Assembly: GCA_946800325.1 (NCBI GenBank)
Contig: OX326957.1
Location: forward strand, 26,569,054 to 26,633,053
Origin: Luzula sylvatica
Taxonomy: Eukaryota > Streptophyta > Magnoliopsida > Poales > Juncaceae
Direction: 5' to 3'
DNA length: 64,000 bases
Part shown: positions 1 to 14,800 of the stretch, one piece after another
Layout of the letters: each line of letters opens with the position of its first letter
Position numbering within the stretch: the first letter of the stretch is position 1
Notes under the pieces: generated by a model
What the model was told of the DNA's origin: nothing
Databases searched by the model: none
The model's input: the letters and a program-made list of their open reading frames with translations, nothing else
Translations under genes and position numbers: made by a program

Positions 1-3000
1 TAAAAATGTTAAAATTGTAGTGTAACACAATCAAAATACTCAATTTTCGTGTCGTATTTAAAATACTACATAATTGAAGATTAACACACACAAATTTCAA
101 TTTTTTCAAACATTTCTAAAAACTGCAAAATCAGAAGTCTAACATCTTCAAAAAATTCAATTAGGATATTTTTTTTAAAAATGTTAAAATTGAAGTGTAA
201 CACAAGCAAAATACTCAATTTTCATGTCGTACTCAAAATACTCCGTAATTGAAAACTAACACACACAAATTTCAATTTTTACAAAAATTTCTTAAAAATG
301 CAAAAACTGAAGTCTAACACCTTAAAAAATTTCAATTAAGGTATTTTTTAAAAAATGTTAAAATTGAAGTGTAACACAATCAAAATACTCAATTTCGTGT
401 CGTACTTAAAATACTACGTAATTGACGACTAACACACACAAATTTTAATTTGTTCAAAAGTTTCTAAAAAATGCAAAATTCGAATTCTAACACCTTCAAA
501 AAATTCAATTAGGATATTTTTTTTAAAAATGTTTAAATTGTGGTGTAACACAAGCAAAATACTCAATTTTTAGGCCGTACTCAATATACCCCGTAATTGA
601 GACTAACCCACACAAATTCCAGTTTTTTCAAAATTTTCATAAAAATGCAAAGACTAATGTCTAACACCTTAAAAAATTTCAATTAAGATATTTTTGAAAA
701 AAATGTTAAAATTGAAGTGTAACACAAGCCAAATACTCAATTTTCATGTGGTACTCAAAATACTCCGTAATTGAAGACTAACACACACAAATTTTAATTT
801 TTTCAAAATTTTCTTAAAAATGCAAAAACTGAAGTCTAACACCTTTAAAAAATTCAATTAAGATATTGTTTAAAAAAATATTCAAATAGAAGTGTAACAC
901 AATCGAAATATTCATTTTACGTGTTGTACTAAAAATACTACGTAATTGAAGACTAACTCACACAAATTTCAATTTTTTCAAAAATTTCATAAAAATGCAA
1001 AAATTGAAATCTAACACCTTCAAAAAATTGAATTAAGATATTTTGGAAAAAAAATGTTAAAATTGAAGTGTAATACAAGCAAAATACTCAATTTTCATAT
1101 CGTACTCAAAATACTCCGTAATTGAAGACTAAGACACACATATTTCATTTTTTTAAAACATTTCTTAAAAATGCAAAGTCCGAAGTCTAACACCTTCAAA
1201 ATTTTCAATTAAGATATTTTTCTTAAAAATGTTTAAATTGAAGTGTAACGCAAGAAAAATACTCAATTTTCATGTGCTACTCAAAATACTCCTTAATTGA
1301 AGACTATGACACACAAATTTCAAGTTTTTCAAAAATTTCTTAAAAATGCAAAAACTAAAGACTAACACCATCAAAAAAATCAATTAGGATATTGTTTAAA
1401 AGAAATGTTAAAATTGAAGTGTACCACAATCAAAACTCAATTTTCATGTCGTACTCAAAAATACTACGTAATTGAAGACTAACACACACAAATTTTAATT
1501 TTTTCGAAAATTTCTTAAAAATGCAAAAACAGAAGTCTAACACCTTCAAAAAATTCAATTAAGATATTGTTTAAAAAAATGTTAAAATAGAAGTGTAACA
1601 AAATCAAAATACTCATTTTTCGTGTCGTACTTAAAATACTACGTAATTGAAGACTAACACACACAAATTTAAATATTTTTGAAACTTTCTGAAAAATGCT
1701 AAAACTAAAGTCTAACACCTTCAAAAAATTCAATTCAGATATTGTATAAAAAAATATTAAAATAGAAGTGTAACAAAATCAAAATACTCATTTTTCGTGT
1801 CGTACTTAAAATACTACGTAATTGAAGACTAACACACACAAATTTCAATTTTTTCAAAACTTTCATAAAAATGCAAAAACTGAAGTTTAACACCTTCAAA
1901 AAACTGAATTAAGATATTTTGGAAAAATATGTTAAAATTGAAGTGTAATAGAAGCAAAATACTCAATTTTCATGTCGTACTCAAAATACTCCGTAATTGA
2001 AGACTAACACACAGATTTTATTTTTTTAAAATATTTTTTAAAAATGCAAAATCAGAAATCAAACACCTTCAACAATTTCAATTAAGATATTTTAAAAAAA
2101 AAATTAAAACCGAAGTGTAACACAAGCAAAATACTCAATTTTCATACCGCATTCAAAATACTCCGTAATTGAAAACTAACACACACAAATTTCAATTTTT
2201 ACAAAAAATTCTTAAAAATGCAAAAACTGAAGTCTGACACCTTAAAAAATTTCAATTAAGGCATTTTTTAAAAAATGTTAAAATTGAAGTGTAACACAAT
2301 CAAAATACTCCATTTCGTGTCGTACTTAAAATACTACGTAATTGAAGATTAACACACACAAATTTCAATTTTTTCATAAATTGCAAAAAAATGCAAAATC
2401 AGAAGTCTAACACCTTCACAAAATTCAATTAGGATATTTTTTTAAAAAATGTTAAAATTGAAGTGTAACACATGCAAAATACTCAATTTTCATGCCGTAC
2501 TCAAAATACTCCGTAATTGAGGCTAACCCACACAAATTCAAGTTTTTTAAAAATTTTCTTAAAAATGCAAAAACTAAAGTATAACACGTTCAAAAAATTG
2601 AATTAAGATATTTTTGAAAAAAATGTTAAAATTGATGTGTAACACAAGCCAAATACTCAATTTTCATGTGGTACTCAAAATACTCCGTAATTGAAGTCTA
2701 ACACACACAAATTTCAATTTTTTCAAAAAAATTTTAAAAATGCAAAAACTGAAGTCTAACACATTCAAAAAATTCAATTAAGATATTGTTTAAAAAAATT
2801 TTAAAATTGAAGTGTAGCACAAACAAAATACTCAATTTTCGTGTCGTACTCAAAATACTCCGTAATTGAAGATTAACACACACAAATTTAAATTTTTACA
2901 AAAATTTCTTAAAAATGCAAAAACTGAAGTCTAACACCTTAAAAAATTTCAATTAAGGTATTTTTTTAAAAATGATAAAATTGAAGTGTAACACAATCAA

Positions 3001-3520
3001 AATGCTCAATTTCGTGTCGTACTTAAAATCCTACGTAATTGAAGACTAGCACACACAAATTTTAATTTTTTCAAAAATTTCTTGAAAATGCAAAAACTGA
3101 AGTCTAACACCTTCAAAAATTTGAATTAAGATATTTTGGAAAAAAAATGTTAAAATTGAAGTGTAATACAAGCAAAATACTCAATTTTCATATCGTACTC
3201 AAAATACTCCGTAATTGAAGACTAAGACACACAAATTTCATTTTTTTAAAACATTTCTTAAAAATGCAAAATCCGAAGTCTAACACCTTCAAAAATTTCA
3301 ATTAAGATATTTTGTTTAAAAATGTTAAAATTGAAGTGTAACACAAGCAAAATACTCAATTTTCATGTGGTACTCAAAATACTCCGTAATTGAAGACTAA
3401 CACACACAAATTTCAATTTTTTCAAAAATTTCTTAAAAATGCAAAAACTAAAGTCTAACACCATCAAAAAAATCAATTAAGATATTGTTCAAAAAACTAA
3501 AGTCTAACACCTTCAAAAAA
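1..3520 (+). repeat. AT-rich satellite array, block A (174-176 bp monomer)
   Basis: About 20 head-to-tail monomers of one satellite. The phrase GTAATTGAAGACTAACACAC returns roughly every 174 bases, as do the segments around AATACTCAATTTTC and GAAGTCTAACACC. The block starts at the window edge, so its left boundary is not seen. Monomers differ from each other by scattered substitutions and short indels in A/T runs. Every monomer reads in the same orientation. The last monomer is rearranged: at 3483-3520 two thirds of a unit are deleted just before a foreign insertion. Minus-strand ORFs of 60-90 codons here (for example 1515-1733) are low-complexity by-products of few stop codons on that strand and are not called as genes. 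Confidence 0.97.
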
Positions 3521-5870
3521 TGGTTAATAGAGAGGTGGTCTTATCCCTTTCACATGTTAAGAGGATTAGCTTCCTTCCGAGATGAGAGAGAACAACAAAA
3601 TGGAACCTCAAATCTGTATAGGAGAATAAAAATGATGCATGAAGAGAATAATGAAGGGGGACACATGTGAAGCCCTAAGAAGAAAATCCTGAAATTTCGA
3701 CCAGATTGCATTACTCAAATACAAGTGATACCCTAAGTAGAAAGAAGTAAGGGTTGAAGAACGACATGACGGCGGCACCTTTGGCAGTGATATCAAGTGG
3801 TTAGAACGGCAACGTTGCAAGACGGCGACGTCACGGGGACTGTGGTACCTGCATCGGATGAGGAAAACGGCAGTTCCGCATGTGTATTGGGGCCTGAAAA
3901 TGGTATCGTGGCAGGATCGCAGCGGCATCATGGTGGCTTCGTGGCGAAATCATGGCGGAACCTTGACGTATGCAACGGGCCAGCGGCAGAGGAGAAAGTA
4001 CCATGGCAGTACTGTGGCACGAATTTCGAGACAAGTGAAGTTATCGCATCGAATGTGAAGGTACAACTATCTTGAGGTATTATCTTGGATATGATCTATA
4101 ATATTAATCATACCTCATTGCTGCCATTGAAATTGAATTAGACTCGGATTAAGTACGAAATGTCGGAACCCTAAGTTGTGAATGAAATAGTATCTCGGGT
4201 CGGGTCGAGTGTTGAGAATTGGATTGCCGAGGAAGATGTTTGATCGTGATGGTTCGGCCGTTTGAATAGTGGCGGTCGGGCTATTTATTGATCATAAGTA
4301 GTGGAATTAGGGTTTCGGTTTGTGGATGCATGGAAGAGAGAGAATTGAGGTGTTTATTCTTAACGGGTCGGGTTCATGTTTGGTTCAGGTTTGAGATGCA
4401 ATAACCCGGTATTGTTGTATTCTATTAAATCTGAATTACAGAGATTGATTGTAGAATGTAGAGAATGTCGGTTTGAGTCACCGGTAGTAAATAGGAGAAG
4501 GCTCGATTGCTCGATAATGTCCAATTAATTAATGGTTGGATTAATGAGAAAACGAGCCAAGATTGAATACATGGCTGAGATTTCTTTAAGTAGTTTGTCA
4601 TTGTAGTTTGTCGTAATAGTTTGAGGTTTCTTCTAGTAGTTGGAGGCTAGTTGAGTTGTCTCGTGTATCGTTAGGATTTCATCTCGAGGTCAGTAGAAGC
4701 TTTGATGTGTCGGATAAGTAGAGATGTCGTAGTTTGATCGGTTCTTTGACGGGTGTATCGGACCAGATTGTGGGTGTCACGTCTTCGTAATTTGGTCATA
4801 ACTTCTTCGTTCGGTCTCCGTTTCGTGAGTTCTTGGTTCCGTTGGAAAGCTTATTCCGAGGTGGTTCTCATGGCAGTAATTATGATTACTACATCAGAAG
4901 TTTTATTTATTTATTCATCATTTTATCTGTATAATATATGTAGTTGTTTGTAGGATGTAGGATTGTTGTTGATGTAGCTCAACTCGATGTGCGGATGAGC
5001 GGTGGATAAGGGAACGCATGTTTGGACATTAATGTAGTGTTTGGCCAGAGGTGTGCATCTTCGGGTCGCTCCCGAACTTGCGAACTGTTAGACGTGGCAG
5101 TACGGTCTCCTCGTGTAGTTGTAGTAAATGTAGTGCTGAGGGGGCGTGGTTTCAGTCGTGGCGTGGTTGAAACCACCACTCTTGGGATAGAGTGCAGCGG
5201 ACTTTTACCTCATTGTAGATCCGAGGAACTAGTCTATGAGTGGGGTCCCTTGTGGAAGCCAACCTTATCGAAGTGGTTCTCTACGCTATGAATTATGTAG
5301 TAGTTGTTACTGTATTTGCAGGATCATAGTGGTAGTGGAAGTTGTTCTCGTAGTATCACACTATGAATTCTGTAGTAGTTGTTACCGTATTTGCAGGATC
5401 ATAGTTGTGGTAGTAGTTGTTCCCGTGTTGTAGTCGAACACTTGTAGTTATTTCATGATGAGAATTCTGTAGTGGTTGTTGTCGTATTTGCAGAATTCCT
5501 AGATCGTTGTAGTTGGTCATCATGGTAGTTCTCGTAGTAGGTTGTCGTGGTAGTCGTCGTCGAGTAAATAATAATTAAATATTATTTTACTTATCTAACT
5601 CTCAGCCAACATTTTCAGGTAGCACTTGAGGTGGCAGTGGCATTCTTGTAGATTACGAGCGTAGCGAAGTGTGAGATCACCAGTTATCGTTTTTATTTGT
5701 TTTTGTTATATTGGTTTATGCCCAACATATGTGTGTTTAGTTGTTATAGATTGTACATTATATTTTATGCCAACTGGTTTTCGTATTGTGTGTTTTTGAC
5801 TCTGCTAATGCTCATTTAATGAAGGTAAGTATGTTGTGCATGATTTTTTTTATTTCGGGTCGTGACAAAG
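3521..5870 (-). mobile_element. LTR-retroelement fragment inserted in the satellite
   Basis: A 2.35-kb stretch of clearly higher GC content interrupts the satellite within a single monomer: the left flank stops after the 'caccttcaaaaaa' step and the right flank resumes at 'aagatag'. The right end, read on the minus strand, begins TGTCACGACCCG, a start I associate with many plant Ty3/gypsy LTRs. The segment around 4790-4860, with 'cataacttcttcgttcgg' and a nearby 'gttggaaagct', also resembles plant LTR text. No gag-pol ORF, primer-binding site or target duplication is visible, so this is probably an LTR or truncated element. Short ORFs at 3797-4075 and 5022-5291 match nothing I recognise. The family assignment is from remembered resemblance only. 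Confidence 0.45.
5285..5500. repeat. Degenerate tandem repeat inside the LTR fragment
   Basis: Three imperfect copies of a unit containing 'gaattctgtagtagttgtt' followed by 'gtatttgcag' start near 5287, 5364 and 5462. The first two are about 77 bp apart and the third about 97 bp further on. The unit lies wholly inside the foreign insert and is unrelated to the surrounding satellite. Confidence 0.7.
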
Positions 5871-8800
5871 ATAGTTTTCTAAAAAATGTTAAAATTGAAG
5901 TGTAACACAAGAAAAATACTCAATTTTCATGTCGTACTCAAAATAATCCGTAATTGAAAACTAACACACACAAATTTCAATTTTTTCAAAAATTTCTTAC
6001 AAATGCAAAAACTGAAGTCTGACACCTTCAAAAAATTCAATAAGATATTTTTGAAAAAAATGTTAGAATTAAAGTGTAACATAAGCGAAATACTCAATTT
6101 TCATGTCACACTCCAATATTCCGTAATTGAAGACTAACACAGACAAATTTCAATTTTTTCAAAAATTTCTTAAAAATGGAAAAACTAAATTCTAACACCT
6201 TAAAAAAATTCAATTAAGATATTTTAAAAATAAATGTTAAAATTGAAGTGTAACAAAATCAAAATACTCAATTTTCGTGTCGTACTTAAAATACTACGCA
6301 ATTGAAGACTAACACACACATATTTCATTTTTTTCAGAAATTTCTAAAAATGTAAAATCAGAAGTCTAACACCTTCAAAAAATTCATTTAAGATATTTTT
6401 TTTAAAAATGTTAAAATTGAAGTGGTTACAAGCAAAATACTCAATTTTCATGCAGTACTCAAAATACTCCGTAATTGAGAGTAACCCACACAAATTCCAA
6501 TTTTTTCAAAAATTTCTAAAAAATGCAAAATCAGAAGTCTAACACCTTCAAAAAATTCAATTAGGATATTTTTTTTTAAAAAATGTTAAAATTGAAGTGT
6601 GACACAAGCAAAATACTCAATTTTCATGCCGTACTCAAAATACTCCGCAATTGAGACTAACCCACACAAATTCTAGTTTTTTCAAAATTTTCTTAAAAAT
6701 GCAAAAACAAAAGTCTAACACGTTCAAAAAATTGAATTAAGATTTTTTTGCAAAAAAATGTTAATATTGAAGTGTAACACAAGCCAAATACTCAATTTTC
6801 ACGTGGTACTCAAAATACTCCGTAATTGAAGACTAATACACACAAATTTCAATTTTTTCAAAGATTTCTTAAAAATGCAAAAACAAAAGTCTAACACCTT
6901 CAAAAAATTCAATAAAGATATTTTTTTTAAAAATGTTAAAATTGCAGTGTAACACAATAAAAATACTCAGTTTTCGTGTCGTACTAAAAATACTACGTAA
7001 TTGAAGACTAACACACACAAATTTCAATTTTTTCAAAAATTTCTTAAAAATGCAAAAACGAAAGTCTAACACCTTCAAAAAATTTAATTAAAATATTGTT
7101 TAAAAAAATGTTAAAATAGAAGTGTAACATAATCAAAATACTCATTTATCGTGTCGTACTTAAAATACTACGTAATTGAAGACAAACACACACAAATTTC
7201 AATTTTTTCGAAAATTTCTTAAAAATGAAAAAACTAAAGTCTAAAACCTTCAAAAAATTCAATTAAGATATTGTTTAAAAAAATGTTAAAATAGAAGTGT
7301 AACACGAGCCAAATACTCAATTTTCATGTGGTACTCAAAATACTCCGTAATTGAAGACTAACACATACAAATTTCATTTTTTTTAAATATTTCTTAAAAA
7401 TGCAAAATCAGAAGTCTAACACTTTAAAAAAATTCAATTAAGATATTTTTTTTAAAAATTTAAAATTGAAGTGTAACACAAGCAAAATACTCAATTTTCA
7501 TGTCGTACTCAAAATACTCCGTAATTGAAAACTAACACACACGAATTTCAATTTTTACAAAAATTTCTTAAAAATACAAAAACTGAAGTCTAACACCTTA
7601 AAAAATTTCAATTAAGATATTTTTTTTTTTAAATTTAAAATTGAAGTGTAACACAAGCAAAATACTCAATTTTCATGTCGTACTCAAAATACTCCGTAAT
7701 TGATTACTAACACACACAAATTTCAATTTTTACAAAAAAATTTTAAAAATACAAAAACAGAAGTCTAACACCTTAAAAAATTCAATTAAGGTATTTTTTT
7801 AAACATGTTAAAATTGAAGTGTAACACAATCAAAATACTCAATTTCGTGTCGTACTGAAAATACTACGTAATTGAAGACTAAGACACACAAATTTCAATT
7901 TTTTCAAAAATTCCTAAAAAATGCAAAATCAGAAGTCTAACACATTCAAAAAATTCAATTAGGATATTTTTTTAAAAAAATTTTAAATTGAAGTGTAACA
8001 CAAGCAAAATACTCAATTTTCATGCCGTACTCAAAATACTCCGTAATTGAGACTAACCCACACAAATACCAGTTTTTTCAAAATTTTCTTAAAAATGCAA
8101 AAACTAAACTCTAACACGTTCAAAAAATTGAATTAAGAGATTTTTGAAAAAACAGTTAAAATTGAAGTGTAACACAAGACAAATACTCAATTTTCATGTG
8201 GTACTCAAAATACTCCGTAATTGAAGACTAATACACACAAATTTCATTTTTTTAAAATATTTCATAAAAATTCATAATCAGAAGTCTAACACCTTAAAAA
8301 AATTCAATTAAGATATTTTTTTTTAAAATTTAAAATTGAAGTGTAACACAAGCAAAATACTCAATTTTCATGTTGTACTCAAAATACTCCGTAATTGAAA
8401 ACTAACACACACGAATTTCAATTTTTACAAAAATTTCTTAAAAATACAAAAACTGAAGTCTAACACCGTAAAAAATTTCAATTAAGGTATTTTTTTAAAA
8501 ATGTTAAAATTGAAGTGTAACACAATCAAAATACTCAATTTCGTGTCGTACTTAAAATCCTACGTAATTTAAGACTAACACAATCAAATTTCAATTTTTT
8601 AAAAAATTTCTAAAAAATGCAAAATCAGAAGTCAAACACCTTCAAAAAATTCAATTAAGATATTTTTTTACAAATGTTAAAATTGAAGTGTAACACATGC
8701 AAAATACTTAATTTTCATGTCGTACTCAAAATACTCTGTAATTGAAAACTAACACACACAAATTTCAATTTTTACAAAAATTTCTTAAAAATCCAAAAAC

Positions 8801-11800
8801 TGAAGTCTAACACCTCAAAAAATTTCAATTAAGGTCTTTTTAAAAAAATGTTAAAACTGAAGCGTAACACAATCAAAATACTCAATTTCGTGTCGTACTT
8901 AAAATACTACGTAATTGAAGACTAACACACACAAGTTTCAATTTTTTCAAAAATTTCTAAAAAATGCAAAATCAGAAGTCCAACACCTTCACAAAATTCA
9001 ATTAGGATATTTTTTTTTTAAATGTTAAAATTGAAGTGTAACATGAGCCAAATACTCAATTTTCATGTCGTACTCAAAATAATCCGTAATAGAAAACAAA
9101 CACACACAAATTTCAATTTTTTCAAAAAATTCGTAAAATTGCAAAAAGTGAAGTCTGACACCGTCAAAACATTCAATAAGATATTTTTGAAAAAAATGTT
9201 AGAATTTAAGTGTAACATAAGAGAAATACTCAATTTTCATATCACACTCAAATACTCCGTTATTGAAGACTAACACACACAAATTTCAATTTTTTCAAAA
9301 ATTTCTCAAAATTGCAAAAACTAAATTATAACACCTTCAAAAAATTCAATAAAGATTTTTTTTTAAAATGTTAAAATTGAAGTGTAACACAATAAAAATA
9401 CTCAGTTTTCGTGTCGAACTTAAAATACTACGTAATTGAAGACTAACACACACAAATTTCAATTTTTTCAAAAATTTCTTAAAAATGCAAAAACTAAAGT
9501 CTAACACCTTCAAAAAATTCAATTAAGATATTGTTTAAAAAAATGTTAAAATAGAAGTGTAACATAAACAAAATACTCATTTTTCGTGTCGTACTTGAAA
9601 TACTACGTAATTGAAGACAAACACACAAAAATTTCAATTTTTTCGAAAATTTCTTAAAAATGCAAAAACTAAAGTCTAATACCTTCAAAAAATTCAATTA
9701 AGATATTGTTTAAAAAAATGTTAAAATAGAAGTGTAACACAATCAAAATACTCATTTCTCGTGTCGTACTTAAAATACTACGAAAATTGAAGAATAACAC
9801 ACACAAATTTCAATTTTTTCAAAAATTTCTGAAAAATGCAAAAACTGAAGTCTAACTCCTTCAAAAAAATTGAATTAAGATATTATGGAAAAAAATGTTA
9901 AAATTGAAGTGTAATACAAGAAAAATACTCAATTTTCCTGTCCTACTCAAAATACTCCGTAATCGAAGACTAACATACAAAAATTTCATTTTTTTAAAAT
10001 ATCTCTTTAAAATGCAAAATAAGAAGTCTAACACTACAAAAATTTCAATTAAGATTTTTTTTTTTAAATTTAAAATTGAAGTGTAACACTAGCAAAATAC
10101 TCAATTTTCGTGTTGTACTCAAAATACTCCGTAATTGAAAACTAACACACACAAATTTAAATTTTTACAAAAATTTCTTAAAAATGCAAAAACTGAAGTC
10201 TAACACCTTAAAATATTTCAATTAAGGTATTTTTTTAAAAATGTTAAAATTGAAGTGTAACACAATCAACAAACTCAATTTCGTGTCGTAACAAAAATAC
10301 TACGTAATTGAAGACTAAGACACATAAATTTCAATTTTTTCAAAAATTTCTAAAAAATGCAAAATCAGAAGTCTAACACCTTTAAAAAATACATTAGGAT
10401 ATTGTTTTGAAAAATTTTCAAATTGAAGTGTAACACAAGCAAAATACTCAATTTTTATGCCGTACTCAAAATACTCCGTAATTGAGACTAACCCACACAA
10501 ATTCCAGTTTTTTCAAAAAAATTTTAAAAATGCAAAAACTAAAGTCTAACACGTTCAAAAAATTGAATTAAGAGATTTTTGAAAAAACAGTTAAAATTGA
10601 AGTGTAACACGAGCCAAATACTCAATTTTCATGTGGTACTCAAAATACTCCGTAATTGAAGACTCACACACAAAAATTTCATTTTTTTAAAATATTTCTT
10701 AAAAATGCAAAATCAGAAGTCTAACAACTTAAAAAAATTCAATTCAGTTATTTTTTTTTTTAATTTAAAATTGAAGTGTAACACAATCAAAATACTCAAT
10801 TTTCATTTCGTACTCAAAATACTCCGTAATTGAAAACTAACACACACGAATTTCAATTTTTACAAAAATTTCTTAAAAATTCAACAACTCAAGTCTAACA
10901 CCTCAAAAAATTTCAATTAAGGTATTTTTTAAAAAATGTTAAAGTTGAAGCGTAACACAATCAAAATACTCAATTTCGTGTCGTACTTAAAATACAACGT
11001 AATCGAAGACTAACACACACAAATTTCAATTTTTTCAAAAATTTCTAAAAAATGCAAAATTAGAAGTCAAACACCTTCAAAAAATGCAATTAGGATATTT
11101 TTTTACAAATGTTAAAATTGAAGTGTAACACAAGCAAAATACTCAATTTTCATGTCGTACTCAAAATACTCTGTAATTGAAAACTAACACACACAAATTT
11201 CAATTTTTACAAAAATTTCTGAAAAATCCAAAAACTGAAGTCTAACACCTCAAAAAATTTCAATTAAGGTCTTTTTGAAAAATGTTAAAACTGAAGCGTA
11301 ACACACTCAAAATACTCAATTTCGTGTCGTACTTCAAATAATACGTAATTGAAGACTAACACTCACAAGTTTCAATTTTTTCAAAAATTTCTAAAAAATG
11401 CAAAATCAGAAGTCTAACACCTCAAAAAAATTCAATTATTATATTGTTTAAAAAAATGTTAAAATAGAAGTGTAACATAATAAAAATACTCATTATTCGT
11501 GTCGTACTTAAAATACTACGTAATTGAAGACAATCACACACAAATTTCAATTTTTTCAAAACTTTCTAAAAAATGCAAAATCAGAAGTCTAACACCTTCA
11601 AAAAATGCAATTAAGATATTGTTTAAAAAAATCTTAAAATAGAAGTTTAACACAATCAAAATACTCAATTTTCATGTCGTACTCAAAATACTCCGTAATT
11701 GAAAACTAACACACACGAATTTCAATTTTTACAAAAATTTCTTAAAAATACAAAAACTGAAGTCTGACACCTTAAAAAATTTCAATTAAGGTATTTTTTT

Positions 11801-14800
11801 TAAAATGTTAAAATTGAAGTGTAACACAATCAAAATACTCAATTTCGTGTCATACTTAAAATCCTACGTAATCGAAGACTAACACACACAAATTTCAATT
11901 TTTTCAAAAATTTCTAAAAAATGCAAAAACTGAAGTCTAACACCTTAAAAAAATTCAATTAGGATATTTTTTTTAAAATGTTAAAATTGAAGTGTAACAC
12001 AAGCAATATACTCAATTTTCTTGCCGTACTCAAAATACTCCGCAATTGAGACTAACCCACACAAATTCTAGTTTTTTCAAAATTTTCTTAAAAATGCAAA
12101 AACTAAAGTCTAACACGTTCAAAAAATTGAATTAAGATATTTTTGAAAAAAATGTTAAAATTGAAGTGTAACACAAGCCAAATACTCAATTTTCATGTTG
12201 TACTCAAAATACTCCGTAATTGAAGATTAACACACACAAATTTTAATTTTTTCAAAAATTTCTTAAAAATGCAAAAACTAAAGTCTAACACCTTAAAAAA
12301 ATTCAAATAAGATATTGTTAAAAAAAATGTTAAAATAGCAGTGTAACACAATCAAAATACTCATTTTTCGTGTCGTTCTTAAAATACTACGTAATGTAAG
12401 ACTAACACACACAAATTTAAATTTTTTCGAAAATTTCTTAAAAATGCAAAAATTAAAGTCTAACACCTTCAAAAAATCCAATTAAGATATTGTTTAAAAA
12501 AATGTTAAAATAGAAGTGTGACACAATCAAAATACTCATTTTTCGTGCCGCACTTAAAAAATACTACGTAATTGAAGACTAACACACACAAATTTCAATT
12601 TTTTCAAAAATTTCTTAAAAAATGCAAGAACTGAAGTCTAACACCTTCAAAAAATTGAATTAAGCTATTTTGGAAAAAGTTGTTAAAATTGAAGTGTAAC
12701 ACAAGCAAAATACTCAATTTTCATGCCGTGCTCAAAATACTCCGTAATTGAGACCAACACAAACAAATTCCATTTTTTTCAAAAATTTCTTAAAAATTCA
12801 AAAAACTAAAGTCTAACACCTTCAAAAAATTGAATTGAGATATTTTATAAAAAAATGTTAAAATTGAAGTGTAACACAAGCAAAATACTCAATTTTAATG
12901 TCAAACTCAAAATACTCCGTAATTGAAGACTAACGCACACAAATTTCAATTTTTTTAAAAATTTCTTAAAAATGCAAAATCAGAAGTCTACCACCTTCAA
13001 AAATTTCAATTAAGATTTTTTTTTTTGAATGTTAAAATTGAAGTGTAACACAAGAAAAATTATACTCAATTTTCAAGCCGTACTCAAAATACTCCGTAAT
13101 ATAGACTAACACACAGAAATTCCAATTTTTATTAAATTTCTTAAAAATGCAAAAACTAAAGTCTTACACCTTCAAAAAATTGAATTAAGATATTTTTGAA
13201 AAAAATGTTAAAATTGAAGTGTAACACAAACAAAATACTCAATTTTCATGTCGTACTCAAAATACTCCGTAATTGAAGACTAACACACATAAAATTCAAT
13301 TTTTTCAAAAATTTCTTAAAAATGCAAAAACTGAAGTCTAACACCTTCAAAAAAATTCAATTAAGATATTTTTTAAAAAAATGTTAAAATTGAAGTGTAA
13401 CAAAAGCAAAATACCCAGTTTTCAGGTCATACTAAAAATACTACTTAATTGAAGACTAACACACACGAATTTCAATTTTTTCAAAAATTTCTTAAAAATG
13501 CAAAAATTGAAGTCTAACACCTTCAAAATTTTCAATTTAGATATTTTTTAAAAAAATGTTAAAATCGAAGTGTAACACAAGCAAAATCCTCAATTTTCAT
13601 GTCGTACTCAAAATACTCCGTAATTGAAGACAAACATACACAAATTTCAATTTTTTTAAAATTTCTTAAAAATGCAAAATAAGAAGTCTAACACCTTCGA
13701 AAAATTCAATTAAGATTTTTTTTTAAAATGTAAAAATTGAAGGGTAACACAATCAAAATACTCAATTTTCTTGTCGTATTTAAAGTACTACGTAATTAAA
13801 GACTAACACACACAAATTTCAATTTTTTCAAATATTTCTTAAAAATGCAAAAACAAAAGTCTAACACCTTCAAAAATTCAATTAAGATATATTTTAAAAA
13901 ATGTTAAAAATTGAAGTGTAACACAAGAAAAGTACTCAATTTTCATGCCATACTCACAATACTCCATAATTGAAGAGACACATAAATTTCAATTTTTTTA
14001 AAAATGTCTTAAAATTACAAAATTAGAACTCAACACCTTCAAAAAATTCAATTAAGAGATTTTTTTAAAAATATATTAAAATTGAAGTGTAATACAAGCA
14101 TCATACTCCGTTATTGAAGACTAATACACACAAATTTCAATTTTTTTCTAAAATTTCTTAAAATGCAAAAACTGAATTATAACACCTTAAAAAATTTCAA
14201 TTAAGATATTTTTTATAAAAACGTTAAAATTGAAGTGTAACACAAACAAAATACTCAATTTTCATGATGTACTAAAAATACTCCGTAATTGAAGACTAGC
14301 ACACACAAAGGTCAATTTTTCAAAAATTTCTTAAAAATTCAAAAACTAAAGTCTAACACCTTCAAAAAAATTAATTGATATATTTTTAAAAAATATGTTA
14401 AAATTGAAGTGTAACATAAGCAAAATACTCAATTTTCTTGTCGTACTCAAAATACTCCGTAATTGAAGACTAACACACACAAATTTAAATTTTTTTAAAA
14501 ATTTCATAAAAATGCAAAATCGAAAGTCTAACACCTTCAAAATTTTCAATTTAGATTTTTTTTTTAAATGTTAAAATTGAAGTGTAACACTAGCAAAATA
14601 CCAAATTTTCATGCCGTACTCAAAATACTCCGTAATTGAGACTAACACACACTAATTCCAATTATTTCAAAAAAATTTAAAAATGCAAAAAACTAAAGTC
14701 TAACACCTTCAGAAAATTGAATTGAGTTATTTTTAAAAGAAAATGTTACAATTGAAGTGTAACACAAGCCAAATACTCGATTTTCATGTGGTAATCAAAA

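Noticed and set aside
1515..1733. Minus-strand ORFs of 60-90 codons throughout the satellite with recurring 'KFVCVSLQLRSI' type peptide
   Set aside because: They follow from the repeat unit being almost free of stop codons on that strand. Frames shift between the 58-bp sub-units, no start context or domain is conserved, and many monomers break them.
3797..4075. ORFs inside the LTR-like insert (3797-4075, 3858-4058, 5022-5291)
   Set aside because: Overlapping frames on both strands with no recognisable domain, in DNA that looks like non-coding LTR.
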